From contig JAHIZV010000149.1 in NCBI GenBank assembly GCA_018814445.1, positions 1-48,071 of the forward strand: 48,071 nt of DNA. The letters are read 5' to 3'. A program made the position numbers and the translations under genes. Source of the DNA: Verrucomicrobiota bacterium. GTDB lineage: Bacteria; Verrucomicrobiota; Kiritimatiellia; JAHIZV01. Under the pieces are notes generated by a model that was not told the origin of the DNA, did not search any database, and worked only from the letters and a program-made list of their open reading frames with translations. Within the stretch, counting starts at the first letter, position 1. Each line of letters opens with the position of its first letter. This document shows, one piece after another, positions 10,542 through 20,100 of this stretch.

Positions 10542-11767
10542 ACACGAAATTGCCGGTCTTCAGAAAGGCAAGTGCACAGATCTCTGTAGGCGTCCACCAG
10601 GGCATCACGCGATGGCGACGTCCCCGCGGCCCTTAGGAGCCGGCTTGACAAGGTTCCTTCGTCAAGGATGGTGCGGAGAATATCCGCGTCCTGTGCAGAG
10701 GGGGAGTCCAGACCATCAACAAGATGCCTCCACAGTTCATTCGCGCCGACAGCGGAATTTCGCTCAAAACCCCACATCCTCAGGTAGTCGACACTGTCAA
10801 TAACAGTCGATTCTCCTTCTTGAATGCATTTCAGCATGATCTGACGCAACGGCTCTACAGGCCACGCGCACTGATCCTCAAACGAACACCATTTCTCCTG
10901 CGTCATTCTTCTGAGGAGTTCGACAACCGTCCGCGCGAGAGCTATGTCAGCCGAAGGACATTCCTGAGTGTCCATTACACGGATCTCAATGGTGTCTCGC
11001 TCGAATCGGGGAATCGCGCCACGGGCATTGAGCCATTCATATTGCAGTATGCCCTTGGCATCGTGCGGCGCGATATCGTGGTAGAGGCGCTGGAGAATCT
11101 CCCGCTCATATTCGGTGCTCGTGAAAATAGGCTCGGGTATCACCATACCCGAAATAGAAGGAATCTTTCGGGCATTTACGCGATACGCTTCCATGCGGCT
11201 GTCGGCCAGCCCGGTAGCCGCTCCGCCCAGAAACGGGGAAGAGGCACACAGTGCGGGCAGTATTGGAAGAAGAAGCCGAATCGCGGCGTGCAGACGACCG
11301 AACTGCTCGTCCCCATCGAACGGAAGGTTGATGTGCATGGACTGCAAATTGGTCCATCCGTGGGTTCTGCATCCGAAAATCCGGTCAAACGAACTGTATA
11401 TTTCGTCAGGATCGTGCTGCCAGATTCTTGCATCCTTTTCCGGATCCATCCAGGGATGCGCACCTCCCGGCATGAGCATTTGCCGCTCCGCCTCCAGAGC
11501 CCCATTAAGCCGCCCCACTCCCTCCCTGAACCATTTCTCCACATCCAGAAGAGAAACGACAGGTTTGGCGACTTTCAGTTCCACCACATGGGACACGAGC
11601 TCGTTGGAAACGGTGAGCGGACCAAAATCCGCCTCATCCGCGGGCCCTCCTGCAAGTGAAGATATCAGCCTGTCCGCAGAAGAAACGACGTCCAGTGACT
11701 CCGCATCAACGATCATGTACTCGATCTCAACACCGACCACTTCAAAAAGTGAATAGTGCCGTTTCAT
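10538..11767 (-). CDS. GCS2-type carboxylate-amine ligase (glutamate-cysteine ligase-like)
   Basis: This 409-residue protein matches the GCS2 family of ATP-dependent glutamate ligases, related to YbdK and plant-type gamma-glutamylcysteine synthase. Typical features are the start VVGVEIEYMIVDAESLDVV, the glutamate pair ELVSHVVELK, LMPGGAHPWMDP, and CRTHGWTNLQSMHINLPF. The start MKRHYS is used rather than the longer ORF because its ATG overlaps the upstream RimK-like stop in a TGATG junction. It presumably joins a glutamate carboxylate to an amine. With no glutathione synthetase nearby, glutathione synthesis is not indicated. Confidence 0.88.
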   Translation of the reverse strand: MKRHYSLFEVVGVEIEYMIVDAESLDVVSSADRLISSLAGGPADEADFGPLTVSNELVSHVVELKVAKPVVSLLDVEKWFREGVGRLNGALEAERQMLMPGGAHPWMDPEKDARIWQHDPDEIYSSFDRIFGCRTHGWTNLQSMHINLPFDGDEQFGRLHAAIRLLLPILPALCASSPFLGGAATGLADSRMEAYRVNARKIPSISGMVIPEPIFTSTEYEREILQRLYHDIAPHDAKGILQYEWLNARGAIPRFERDTIEIRVMDTQECPSADIALARTVVELLRRMTQEKWCSFEDQCAWPVEPLRQIMLKCIQEGESTVIDSVDYLRMWGFERNSAVGANELWRHLVDGLDSPSAQDADILRTILDEGTLSSRLLRAAGTSPSRDALVDAYRDLCTCLSEDRQFRV

Positions 11768-13230
11768 CAGGCTGACACCCCTCGTTTCTGTTCGAGGCGG
11801 CGGAGAAAGCATTCCATGATGTCACTGTAAAGCTGCTCCTTCACCACGCGATCCTCGTACCCGGCATCTATGCTGGGGTTATCGTTGACCTCAACGACAT
11901 ACGTTTTGTCTTCGTGATGCTTCAGATCGACTCCGTACAACCCCCGTCCGATAAGTCCGGCAGCCCGCAACGCTGTGCGCACCACTTCCTCAGGGACCTC
12001 CTCCACAGGAACGGTCTCAACCTTGCCTTCTCGTACCCTTCCCTCCCCGTCACGATCAATGATCTGCCAGTGCTTAGAGGCCATGAAGTACTTGCACGCG
12101 TAAATGGGCTTGCCATCGACAATGCCTATTCTCCAGTCATAGGGCGTCGGCAGAAAAGACTGGGCAATGATCAATTCGGACTTCTCGAGCAGTCGCAGCG
12201 TCTCACTGAACAGCTCCTCTTTCGTGTCGACCTTAACCACTCCTGCGGAGTACGAGCTGTCAGGCTGCTTAAGAATGCAGGGCAGACCGATTTCGTATGG
12301 CACAATATCCATATTGTCTTTGTGCACAATCATGGTCTTCGGAACACGCACTTTGTGCCGCGTCATGAGTTCAGCCAGAAACACCTTGTTGGTGCATTTC
12401 AGAATCGATTCCGAATCATCAATAACCACGAGGCCTTCAGCTTCCGCCCGCCGCGCGAACCGGAAAGTGTGATCTGTGACGCTCGTAGTCTCCCTGATAA
12501 ACAGGGCGTCGTACTCCGGCAGTCGGGAAATGTCATCCCTGGACAGTATATCCACCTCTATGCCCAGTTTGTCGGCGGCACGGATGAACTGCGCTATTGC
12601 CCGTTCATCTGAAGGGGGGGTCGGATCGGAACCTCCACACAACAGACCCATGTAGTAGCGCGGCTCCTTCTTTGCCCGGACACGAGTCCGCCGCCCGGAG
12701 AAGAACTCGGTCGCCGCCTCAACGAGGAACTCTCTATGCCCATCCGGAACATCGCTCAAGCTGATGGGACTGACATTCTGAAGCTGCCACTTCGCCCCCT
12801 TGATAAAAGACGCCCGCAAAAGCGGCGCACGGAATTGATTGAAAAGCTTCAAACTCAACGAGTCATACTTGCGGGCAAGGTTTCTTCCAAAGTAGATGCT
12901 CAGCACGAAGCGATCGCTCTGAATAGACGCCAGGTTCTTCTGGATCATGTCTTCAAGACTGCCTGACATAAGCCGGATAATACCCGTGCTCTGCAGGTCC
13001 CGCATCGTTGACACGTCGGGAACAGGACGATGCCCCCTCGCTTCCGCCAGTAAGGACACGTAGTAACCAATACTTTGATAGCGGTACGACGGGCAGAGGT
13101 TGAACACGCGTGCCGGCGAGATCTTTGTGAAAGCCGGGTCAGTCAGATAGCGACGGGCCTGGATCACATCGACCCCGGGGATTTCCAGCGGCCAGTTCTT
13201 CGGATTGCTGACTATCAGAAGGAGATGCAT
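11767..13230 (-). CDS. RimK-like ATP-grasp ligase with RLAN N-terminal domain
   Basis: About 487 residues in two parts. Residues 1 to about 190 resemble the RLAN domain that precedes some RimK-like ATP-grasp enzymes (MHLLLIVSNPKNWPLEIPGVDVI, ARVFNLCPSYRYQSIGYYVSLLAEARGH). The rest is an ATP-grasp ligase with FLAELMTRHKVRVPKTMI, LPCILKQPDSSYSAGV, DWRIGIVDGKPIYACKYF and the metal-binding VEVNDNPSIDAGYED. RimK-like enzymes add amino acids to carboxylates, often glutamate to peptides. I chose the ATG at 13230; a TTG six bases earlier overlaps the upstream stop and is also possible. It is co-operonic with peptidase, GCS2 and amidohydrolase genes. Confidence 0.88.
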   Translation of the reverse strand: MHLLLIVSNPKNWPLEIPGVDVIQARRYLTDPAFTKISPARVFNLCPSYRYQSIGYYVSLLAEARGHRPVPDVSTMRDLQSTGIIRLMSGSLEDMIQKNLASIQSDRFVLSIYFGRNLARKYDSLSLKLFNQFRAPLLRASFIKGAKWQLQNVSPISLSDVPDGHREFLVEAATEFFSGRRTRVRAKKEPRYYMGLLCGGSDPTPPSDERAIAQFIRAADKLGIEVDILSRDDISRLPEYDALFIRETTSVTDHTFRFARRAEAEGLVVIDDSESILKCTNKVFLAELMTRHKVRVPKTMIVHKDNMDIVPYEIGLPCILKQPDSSYSAGVVKVDTKEELFSETLRLLEKSELIIAQSFLPTPYDWRIGIVDGKPIYACKYFMASKHWQIIDRDGEGRVREGKVETVPVEEVPEEVVRTALRAAGLIGRGLYGVDLKHHEDKTYVVEVNDNPSIDAGYEDRVVKEQLYSDIMECFLRRLEQKRGVSA

Positions 13231-13232
13231 AT

Positions 13233-13955
13233 TCAAGTTCCCATGGGATTTCTAAGCGGTTTTTCCACAACCAGTACGTTGGCATCATACGTCACTATGC
13301 CGAGAAGTATTGCGTTGAGCACACGGTGTATCGGGACGGTGTAGTGATGATCCGTCGCCACGGGATTCGGAACGAAAGGATCAGCAATGTCGATGCGCTT
13401 CTCCTCTTTGTCATAACCACAGAGGACAACGAAGTGGCCGGTCGGCTCGCCTTTTATGTCATCCTCCTCCATCGATTCCTGTATCTCTCGCCGGCAACGA
13501 TACAGATAGGTTGAGCTCAGACCGGTCAACAGGGGCACTCCCCTGCGAAGATACCGCCGAAGAAGGGAAGACGTCAGATCCTCAAATCGTAACTCGCCCC
13601 CGCTTCGCACGAACTTGATATAGGCGCGCGATGCCTCTCGCAATCGGGGATCACTCTTCTTCTCCGCCTGCCGCTCAAGACGCTCAGCTATATCCGGAAC
13701 ACCGGGATCAAACCAGGTCGGGTCGAATATGTGCAGATTATACGTGAACAGCTTGGCCCTGTATCCGCGAGCCAACGCGTCGAGACCGAGCATGACCCCC
13801 AGCGTCCCCCCTCCATCGAGAGTGTCGACACTCCCGATCACTTCATCCAGACTCAACGTTTCACCGTAGAACCCGTAGACGGCATGAAGGCAAGTCGGCC
13901 CACAGGATACCGCGTCAGGCTGGGCTTCCATTCTGAAAAGAAGATTAGCTTTCAT
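13233..13955 (-). CDS. C39-like cysteine peptidase family protein
   Basis: A 240-residue protein with a papain-like C39 fold. The nucleophile region is QPDAVSCGPTCLHAVYGFYG (Cys about residue 18), the histidine region is GHFVVLCGYD, and the acidic residue is in DIADPFVPNP. There is no signal peptide or ABC transporter domain, so it is a cytoplasmic peptidase-like protein rather than a bacteriocin exporter. The ATG start gives the conserved N-terminus; the longer ORF begins with TTG and lacks support. It is the first gene of the four-gene amidoligase operon and its stop overlaps the next start. A promoter is expected in 13956-14175, which holds no gene, but none is clear. Confidence 0.82.
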   Translation of the reverse strand: MKANLLFRMEAQPDAVSCGPTCLHAVYGFYGETLSLDEVIGSVDTLDGGGTLGVMLGLDALARGYRAKLFTYNLHIFDPTWFDPGVPDIAERLERQAEKKSDPRLREASRAYIKFVRSGGELRFEDLTSSLLRRYLRRGVPLLTGLSSTYLYRCRREIQESMEEDDIKGEPTGHFVVLCGYDKEEKRIDIADPFVPNPVATDHHYTVPIHRVLNAILLGIVTYDANVLVVEKPLRNPMGT

Positions 13956-14175
13956 TCCGGCAACATATTCTGCACTTGGCCATTGTAACGCACACGAGGC
14001 CGGAAGCAACGTGAAGCGTTGGGAGCACGATCGGTTTCTCTCAGCACGGGACCGTCAGCCGAACGGTCAAGAGGCGGACGGTACACGACTCCTTAAAGAG
14101 AGAAACGATTTTCCTGCATTTGTTGTTGCACCAGATCGATTCTCCGGTATCTTACCCCTTCGCAGCGATTCTGAC

Positions 14176-14256
<81 letters not shown>

Positions 14257-14258
14257 GA

Positions 14259-14290
14259 GGGGCCGAAACAAGCGTTTCGGCCCCTTCTTT
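14259..14290 (+). terminator. Strong terminator after tRNA-fMet (island-borne)
   Basis: GGGGCCGAAAC, loop AAGC, GTTTCGGCCCC, then TTCTTT: a perfect 11-bp stem with a T tract. It lies inside the island boundary, so the element brings its own terminator for the reconstructed tRNA. Confidence 0.9.
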
Positions 14291-14366
14291 ATTGGGTTTT
14301 CTGCGTGTCCCTTTGTTTCCCTGCCGTGACGTGCGACAGCACGAACGGAGGGAAATCCGGTGGTCG

Positions 14367-14387
14367 AAAACCAACCAATCCACCAAC
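14367..14387. repeat. Left copy of 21-bp subterminal direct repeat (arm-site candidate)
   Basis: AAAACCAACCAATCCACCAA plus one further C is identical to 39451-39471 and in the same orientation. It lies about 110 bases inside attL. Shorter echoes (CCACCAACCGG) follow. This fits arm-type binding sites for the integrase. Confidence 0.6.
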
Positions 14388-14420
14388 CGGAACCAACGGG
14401 GCCACCAACCGGCGCGGCGT

Positions 14421-14879
14421 TCAGCCGTCGCCGTCCAGGCATTGGAAACTTTCCAGCCGGATTTTCCAGACGTTGGAAGACTTTCGGGACCTGGTTTCCA
14501 GACGTTGGAACTTCTTGTCCATGCATTGGAACTTCCGTCCATCGCATTGACGGTGCTTCCGATGATCGGAAGCAGGTTGCCGCCACGGTTCCGGTGAACG
14601 GAAAGCCCCCATCCCCCCATTGCGCTCGCCCCCCTTCCCCCGCTCGGCGGAACGGCCGTTGCCGTTTCGGCGGCGAAGGATGACGTAGGTCGCCAGCATG
14701 GCGATGAGCGCAAGCCACGCGAGCGCGAGATAGGCGAGCATGAGCAGGAAGGTGTGGGTTTCACTCAGGGGCGCAAAGATTTCGAGCCCGAGCCAGGACT
14801 TGAACAGGCTCAGGAAGACAAAGGCCCCGACGGCCGCCAGGCCGGAGGAGGCCGCAGCTATGCGCCAGAAGGTTCTCAT
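14421..14879 (-). CDS. Small two-helix membrane protein with repeat-derived tail (uncertain)
   Basis: The first ~75 residues read like a real membrane protein: MRTFWRIAAASSGLAAVGAF and a second hydrophobic helix around AYLALAWLALIAMLATYVIL, then a basic RRR stop-transfer. The remaining half translates the TTCCA..TGGAA palindromes and is low-complexity and basic, so the original gene was probably shorter or its end has been overwritten by repeats. A GAGAGG lies about 12 bases upstream of the ATG. I do not recognise the family. Confidence is limited because the surrounding 2 kb is otherwise non-coding. Confidence 0.45.
   Translation of the reverse strand: MRTFWRIAAASSGLAAVGAFVFLSLFKSWLGLEIFAPLSETHTFLLMLAYLALAWLALIAMLATYVILRRRNGNGRSAERGKGGERNGGMGAFRSPEPWRQPASDHRKHRQCDGRKFQCMDKKFQRLETRSRKSSNVWKIRLESFQCLDGDG
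14436..14576. repeat. Array of short TTCCA..TGGAA palindromes
   Basis: At least five imperfect palindromes of about 15 bases are closely spaced: TCCAGGCATTGGAA, TTCCAGACGTTGGAA twice, TCCATGCATTGGAA and TTCCGATGATCGGAA. In translation they give the peptides FQRLE, FQCLD and NVWK that I recall as abundant in hypothetical ORFs of Kiritimatiellota-like genomes. The array is therefore more likely a DNA repeat family than coding sequence. Confidence 0.65.
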
Positions 14880-14920
14880 GGTCGCTGGTGCCTCTCTCGT
14901 TCATGGAACGTATCATAGCT

Positions 14921-17094
14921 GGAATCCCGTAGGGATGACAGCGCAAGAACGGGCGGAAGCCCGGTCGTCGCCGGCGGCGAAGCCGTCCGGCATGAGGCCG
15001 CGTCAGCGGCCAAGGGAAAGAGAAGGGTTCACCGATCGCGAAGCGGTCGGGGGAAGTGGAAAACCGTAGGTTGTCCTTTCTGGCAGAGGGGGGTTCCAAG
15101 GGGGGAGATACCTTTGCCGCCCCGGCTCTGCCTGCCTTTTGCAGCGGGGGCCTGTGAGCGCAGGGCGGGGCTTCGTGGACGCGAAGCGGACACGGCCCCG
15201 ACCAAGCGAAGCAGGCCGGGCGGGCGGGGGATGTGGCGGTCCGTAGCGCGATAGCGCGAAGGGCAGACACGGCCACGCACGCACCCGCTGCCGCATGACT
15301 CATGAACGGTCTCAACTGACCGGGCCTCCAGCGTTCCAGGCCGTCGATCCGTCTGCACGGATACGTGAACACTTCCATGCCAACGGTGACAACTGCGCGA
15401 AGCGCAGGAAGACGGGGCTGGCGTGAAACCTGCCGCCGTCTCGTCCGCCGTAGCCAGGAGCGAAGCGACGGCGAAGGCGGAAGGCAAGCAGGTTTCATGA
15501 CAGCTATGGGGTGTGGGGTGAATGACGCGCTTGATGCTGAGGATGGGCGCGGCATCGCGTAGCAGGGCCGTGCCCACCGGAAGCATGAAGTGCGGCAGAG
15601 GGGAGCACGGGCAGCCTGTCCGCCGTAGCTCGCTTGCGAGCGAAGGAGGAAAGCGGGGGCTCCCCTTCAATGAAACGAGAAGCCGGTTTGCGATGTGTGG
15701 CTTGCGCTGAATACCTGGAAGCGCAAGACGCACATGGCAGTACCGGCGTTCCTTATGGGGGCGACCAGCGGGAGCCGGGGCAAGGGCGGAGCGACGTTCG
15801 ATTTACTGACCGCGTTGGATTCACCCATGAGCCCCGACCCCGTGGCCTGATGCCGAGGGAACAGAAGACCTTCTGTTCCAGCCCGAAGGGGCCGCGGAAC
15901 CCCGGAATGTGTGGCGAGTGCGCGAGCCGGACATGGAGGGGTGGAGCGGATGCGGGTGTGCGCTGGAAAGGCTCAACGTCGCATAATGAATTCATTATGC
16001 GATGATGAGCCGGTGCCGCCAGGCCGTCGTAGATTCCTCGATGACCGTTCGATGAATCCACGGCGTCGATGACATTCACGGCCTCCGATTCACCGAGAAG
16101 GCTTGGCGGCATTCCAGCGCGCTCCCGCACGGCTCGGCAGCAGGTCACGGGGTCGGGGCGGCGTCTGCATCACCCAGCGCGTCGATTCCACCGATGAGCG
16201 GAGCCCGCACTACTGAATCGAAGTGGCGTAGCCACACCGCATGGGGGCTGGCGGACAACCTGCGGCCGTAGGCAAGCAGGTTGTGTGACAGCCGGGGTCT
16301 GGTAGGCCGCCGGTCAGCAAGCGGCTGCGGGTTCCGGTGACAGCCTGGACACGTAGGGGGAAGGATGGTGCCGGAATTCGCAGCGGCTTGCAGGCGGCCG
16401 GGGCGACGTGCTTGGAGTGACGGTTTCGGAGTGCCGGTAGTGAAGCGTCAGCCCGGCGGCGTGGAGAGCGTCGCCTGATTCGTAGAACGGAGCGACGGCG
16501 CGTAGCGCCGGGAACGGTCACGGCGATAGCCGTGTCCGTTCAGCGGAGCCGCGTAGCGGGCAGGCGTCGCTCGGAACGCCGTGGGCTGAACGCGGAACGG
16601 TAGGCCGGAGAAAGCGGCACTCGAAGCGCGGCGGGGGCACAATCGAAATAGAGCGCCGCCGGCCAACCACGTTTGCCGACACCATCAACGCCAATCCGGC
16701 GGCGCACCGCATCAGCGTAGGGACTGGCGCGGAAGCTGCCCGACCGTAGGGAGGAAAGTAGCAGCTTCCGTGACAGGCCCGGAGCGTAACCACGGAGGCG
16801 TGGCGCGACGGCTGCCGCCCGTAGGGCAAGCAGCCGGCGTGACACGCCGGTGCATGCGGAATCGGGCGAGCCGCGATAGCGGCGAGGATGCGGAAGGCGT
16901 TGAGCGAGAATGTGGCGATTGCATCACCGACCACGTAGCGATTGGCGCGACGCCTGGCTCCCGACGTAGGAGGGAAGCAGGCGGCGTGACAAGCGCGGGG
17001 CACGGGGATACGGAGCGCGATGCGTAGCGAGCGCGAGGAGGGGCAGGCTGGCGCGCCGCGTGCCCCGCCGTAGGCGGAAGCACGAGGCGTGACA
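14921..17094 (+). repeat. Array of variable-stem hairpins with conserved CCGTAGG loop and GTGACA tail
   Basis: About 2.2 kb with no convincing gene contains many copies of one structured element. The clearest stem pairs are ACAACCTGC/GCAGGTTGT (16255-16290), GGAAGCTGC/GCAGCTTCC (16731-16775), CGGCTGC/GCAGCCG (16809-16844), CGCCTG/CAGGCG (16951-16991), GCCGCGTGC/GCACGAGGC (17055-17094) and AAACCTGC/GCAGGTTT (15426-15502). A short form lies at 14921-14943, and degenerate forms at 15600-15670 and 16307-16342. Stem sequences differ while pairing is kept; the loop CCGTAGG and the tail (G/A)TGACA are conserved. ORFs here are Arg/Pro/Ala-rich shadows. Confidence 0.7.
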
Positions 17095-17156
17095 GCCGGG
17101 GGGATTGCCATGATCGGAGCTTGGAATCTGCACGGCAAACGGATAGGTTCTGCTTC

Positions 17157-20100
17157 ATGAACTTGCGCATGCTTATTATGGTTCTCGCTTCTGCCTTTAT
17201 CTCAACGGCAGCGTTCGGGCAGGCCCACAGCGACTTGGCCGATGTGCCAGCCGGTACCCGGAAGTTGATAATCCTCGTCCATGGTTGGAACAGCGGGGAT
17301 GTTGACGATATGTATGCCGAGGGTAACTGGCCCGCTCTGGTTTCTCAGTTGTCATCTCAGGCGGATGCACAGGGATGGGAGCTGCTCCTGTATGATTGGC
17401 ATGACATCGCGTCAACGGGTGGCGTCTTGGGGTGGGACTGGCAATATGGGCCTGTGGTTGCGTATCAGAACGGCGTAGAGGCTGCTATCGAAGCTCTTCT
17501 TCTCGGGGACGATCTGGGTGTAGCCCTGAGCGAATTTGGCGGTGCTGAGCCGAGCCTGCGCGAGGTGCATTTCATTGCTCACAGCGCTGGGTCTTGGTGC
17601 GCACGGAGAGCCATGAGTGTGATGATGCAGCGACATCCCTACGTTGTAACTCAGCTGACTCTTCTCGACCCATTTGTACCCGATGCCAGCTTGCTCTACC
17701 CCTACAATACGGGGCTAGATAACGACTACATGGAGAGCTTGGCAACAGGCCCATATCAGGACAGGATTTACCGGATCGAGAACTACTACGCGACTGTCAA
17801 TGACATTACGCTCTCGACGCAGGAAGAGTTTTCTTGGCGGTCTGGGGACATCAATCAGGATGTGTCGTACTTCGGACAGACGATTGGCTACCAATACACG
17901 GGACACGGGGGGCCGATTGGTTTCTACGCGGAGTCCGTTCAGGCAACGGATGGACCGCCGGTGCCATCTGGGCAAGCGCAAGCTCCTTGGGAGTTCACGC
18001 AGATTGGATTCTATCGAAGTCTCCTATACGAGTGGTTCCTTCGTCCAAGAATCACGCAGCAACCAGTTGGCGTGACAGCATCCGAAGGCAGTGAGGTGAC
18101 ACTTTCGCTCGCCGCGCAGTCTTCACAGGGTGTTAGCTATTCTTGGTACTACGAAGACGGTGCTTTCCCCGTCGCCACAGGGGCTTCGTATTCTTTCAAT
18201 ATCAACAGTGGAAATGCCGGGCGATACGTCGCTCTTGCGTACAACGCAAATGGCCTGATCTATAGCGACGTAGTCGTGGCTAGTATCGAGGAGCCGGACG
18301 CCCCGTCCATCTCAGGCGTTACACCGCGCACGTTGCTTACATCCGCTTCCCGCCAGCTCATCACGATCACGGGTAGCGGCTTCTCCGCCTCGACAACACT
18401 CCGATTCCATTGGGACGGGGAAACGTACTACAGCCAGCCGGAGCACTTCACGTATGTGAACTCGGGCGAGGTACGCTACAACGTTGCTGTAGGGACCGAT
18501 GGCGTGGGGGCGTGGACGGTGGTTGCTATTGACGGCGGGCAGGAGTCTGCTCCCTATGCGTTCACCGTGGTAGCCGCGCAGGCGACGCCGTTGTCCCTCG
18601 GCATCGAGGGCGCGGCGTCGATGTTTGAGAACGACTCAGAGAACTACGTCGCGCGTGTCTACTACTCGGATGGCACGAGCAGCTTGGTCACACCAACATG
18701 GTCTGAGGATTCGTCCGCGACCACGATTTCCAGCGGGGGCCAGCTTTCGGCCGGTTCCGTCAGCTCGGATACCCTGGTCACGATTACCGCTTCGTTCACC
18801 GCGAACGGCGTGACCGTCACTGACGATCATGAGGTGATGGTGCTGAACTCCGGCACGGGCGGCGGCGACACGGTTGAACTGATCGAGAATGGTGATTTTG
18901 CGGATGACGATGACCATTGGACGACCTCCGGGAACTTCTATGCGGACGACCGATTCAGCAACAGCCACAGCGACCCCGGCTATGCCTACCTTTCGCTTTC
19001 TGATGGGTCACCCGGCAATAACCTGAACGGGGAGATTGTTCAGTACATCGATGTTCCAGACGGGGCAACCGACGTAAGCTTGGAATACTGGTACCACATC
19101 ACGACCCAGGAGTCGGGGGGAACAGCCTACGATTACCTAGGTGTGAATGTGATCCGGGACGGCGGCGGCGTGGTCGAGAGTGAAACCCTTTCAAACTTGG
19201 ATGCGAACTCTGGCTACCAGCGGCGAACGATCAACCTGTCGGGCGTGGCTGGGGACCGGTTGCTCATCGGCTTCGGCGGATCGACCGATGGCAGCCTTCC
19301 GACGGTGTTCCGCATCGATGACGTGAGCGTCGAGGCGACGGTCCCGCCTGCCCTGGTCAACCTGGCAATCGAAGGCCCCTCGTCTGTGCTTGAGGAGCAG
19401 TCGGCACAGTACACGGCAGTTGCCTCGTTCGCGGACGGTTCCGAAGAAGTCGTTGACGCTGACGATTGGGACGAGGACTCCAGCTACGCCAGCATCACGA
19501 GCAACGGCCGTCTCGACACCGAGGAAGTAACCCGTGACCGTTCCGTGGGGATCGACGCGGAGTATACATTCAATGGCGTCAGGAAGACGGCCTTCAAGCG
19601 GGTGACCATCGTAAACGTTCGCCCTGCCTTCACCGGGGTCTCGATCTCGGGTCCGACTGTCGTGAATGAGCGCTCGGTTATCCAGTACGAGGCGCAAGCA
19701 CTCTACAGCGACGGCACGTCGGATGACATCGATCCACTCTGGACCGTGAACTCACCCTTCGCTTCGATCTCCGTGGGTGGTTCGCTCGGGATTGGTGAGG
19801 TCCGGTCAAACTCCACGGTCACGATAACGGCATCCTTCACCGAAGAGGGCGTGACACAGGTCGGAACGCTGGTCGTGAGCGTCAACGATATTTCCAATCC
19901 GCGCCTGCCGGTTTCTCTCGCCATCACCGGCCCGGCGGAGGTGCCCGAAGGGCGGTTCGGCGAATACGTGGCAACGGTCTACTACGACGATGGATCGTCC
20001 ATTGCGGTTGATCCGGACTGGACGGACAATTCTGCATTGGCCTCGGTTTCCGCCGCCGGCACGCTCAGTGTTGGAAGCGTGCTCCTTGATACGGACATCA

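Noticed and set aside
14921-17094. CRISPR array or integron attC array
   Set aside because: Repeat units vary in sequence and spacing, no cas genes or integron integrase are present, and the conserved parts lack the RYYYAAC/GTTRRRY boxes of attC.
14880-17150. Many ORFs of 60-260 residues on both strands
   Set aside because: They are rich in Arg, Pro, Ala and Cys, overlap each other in all frames, lack ribosome sites and merely translate the hairpin repeats.
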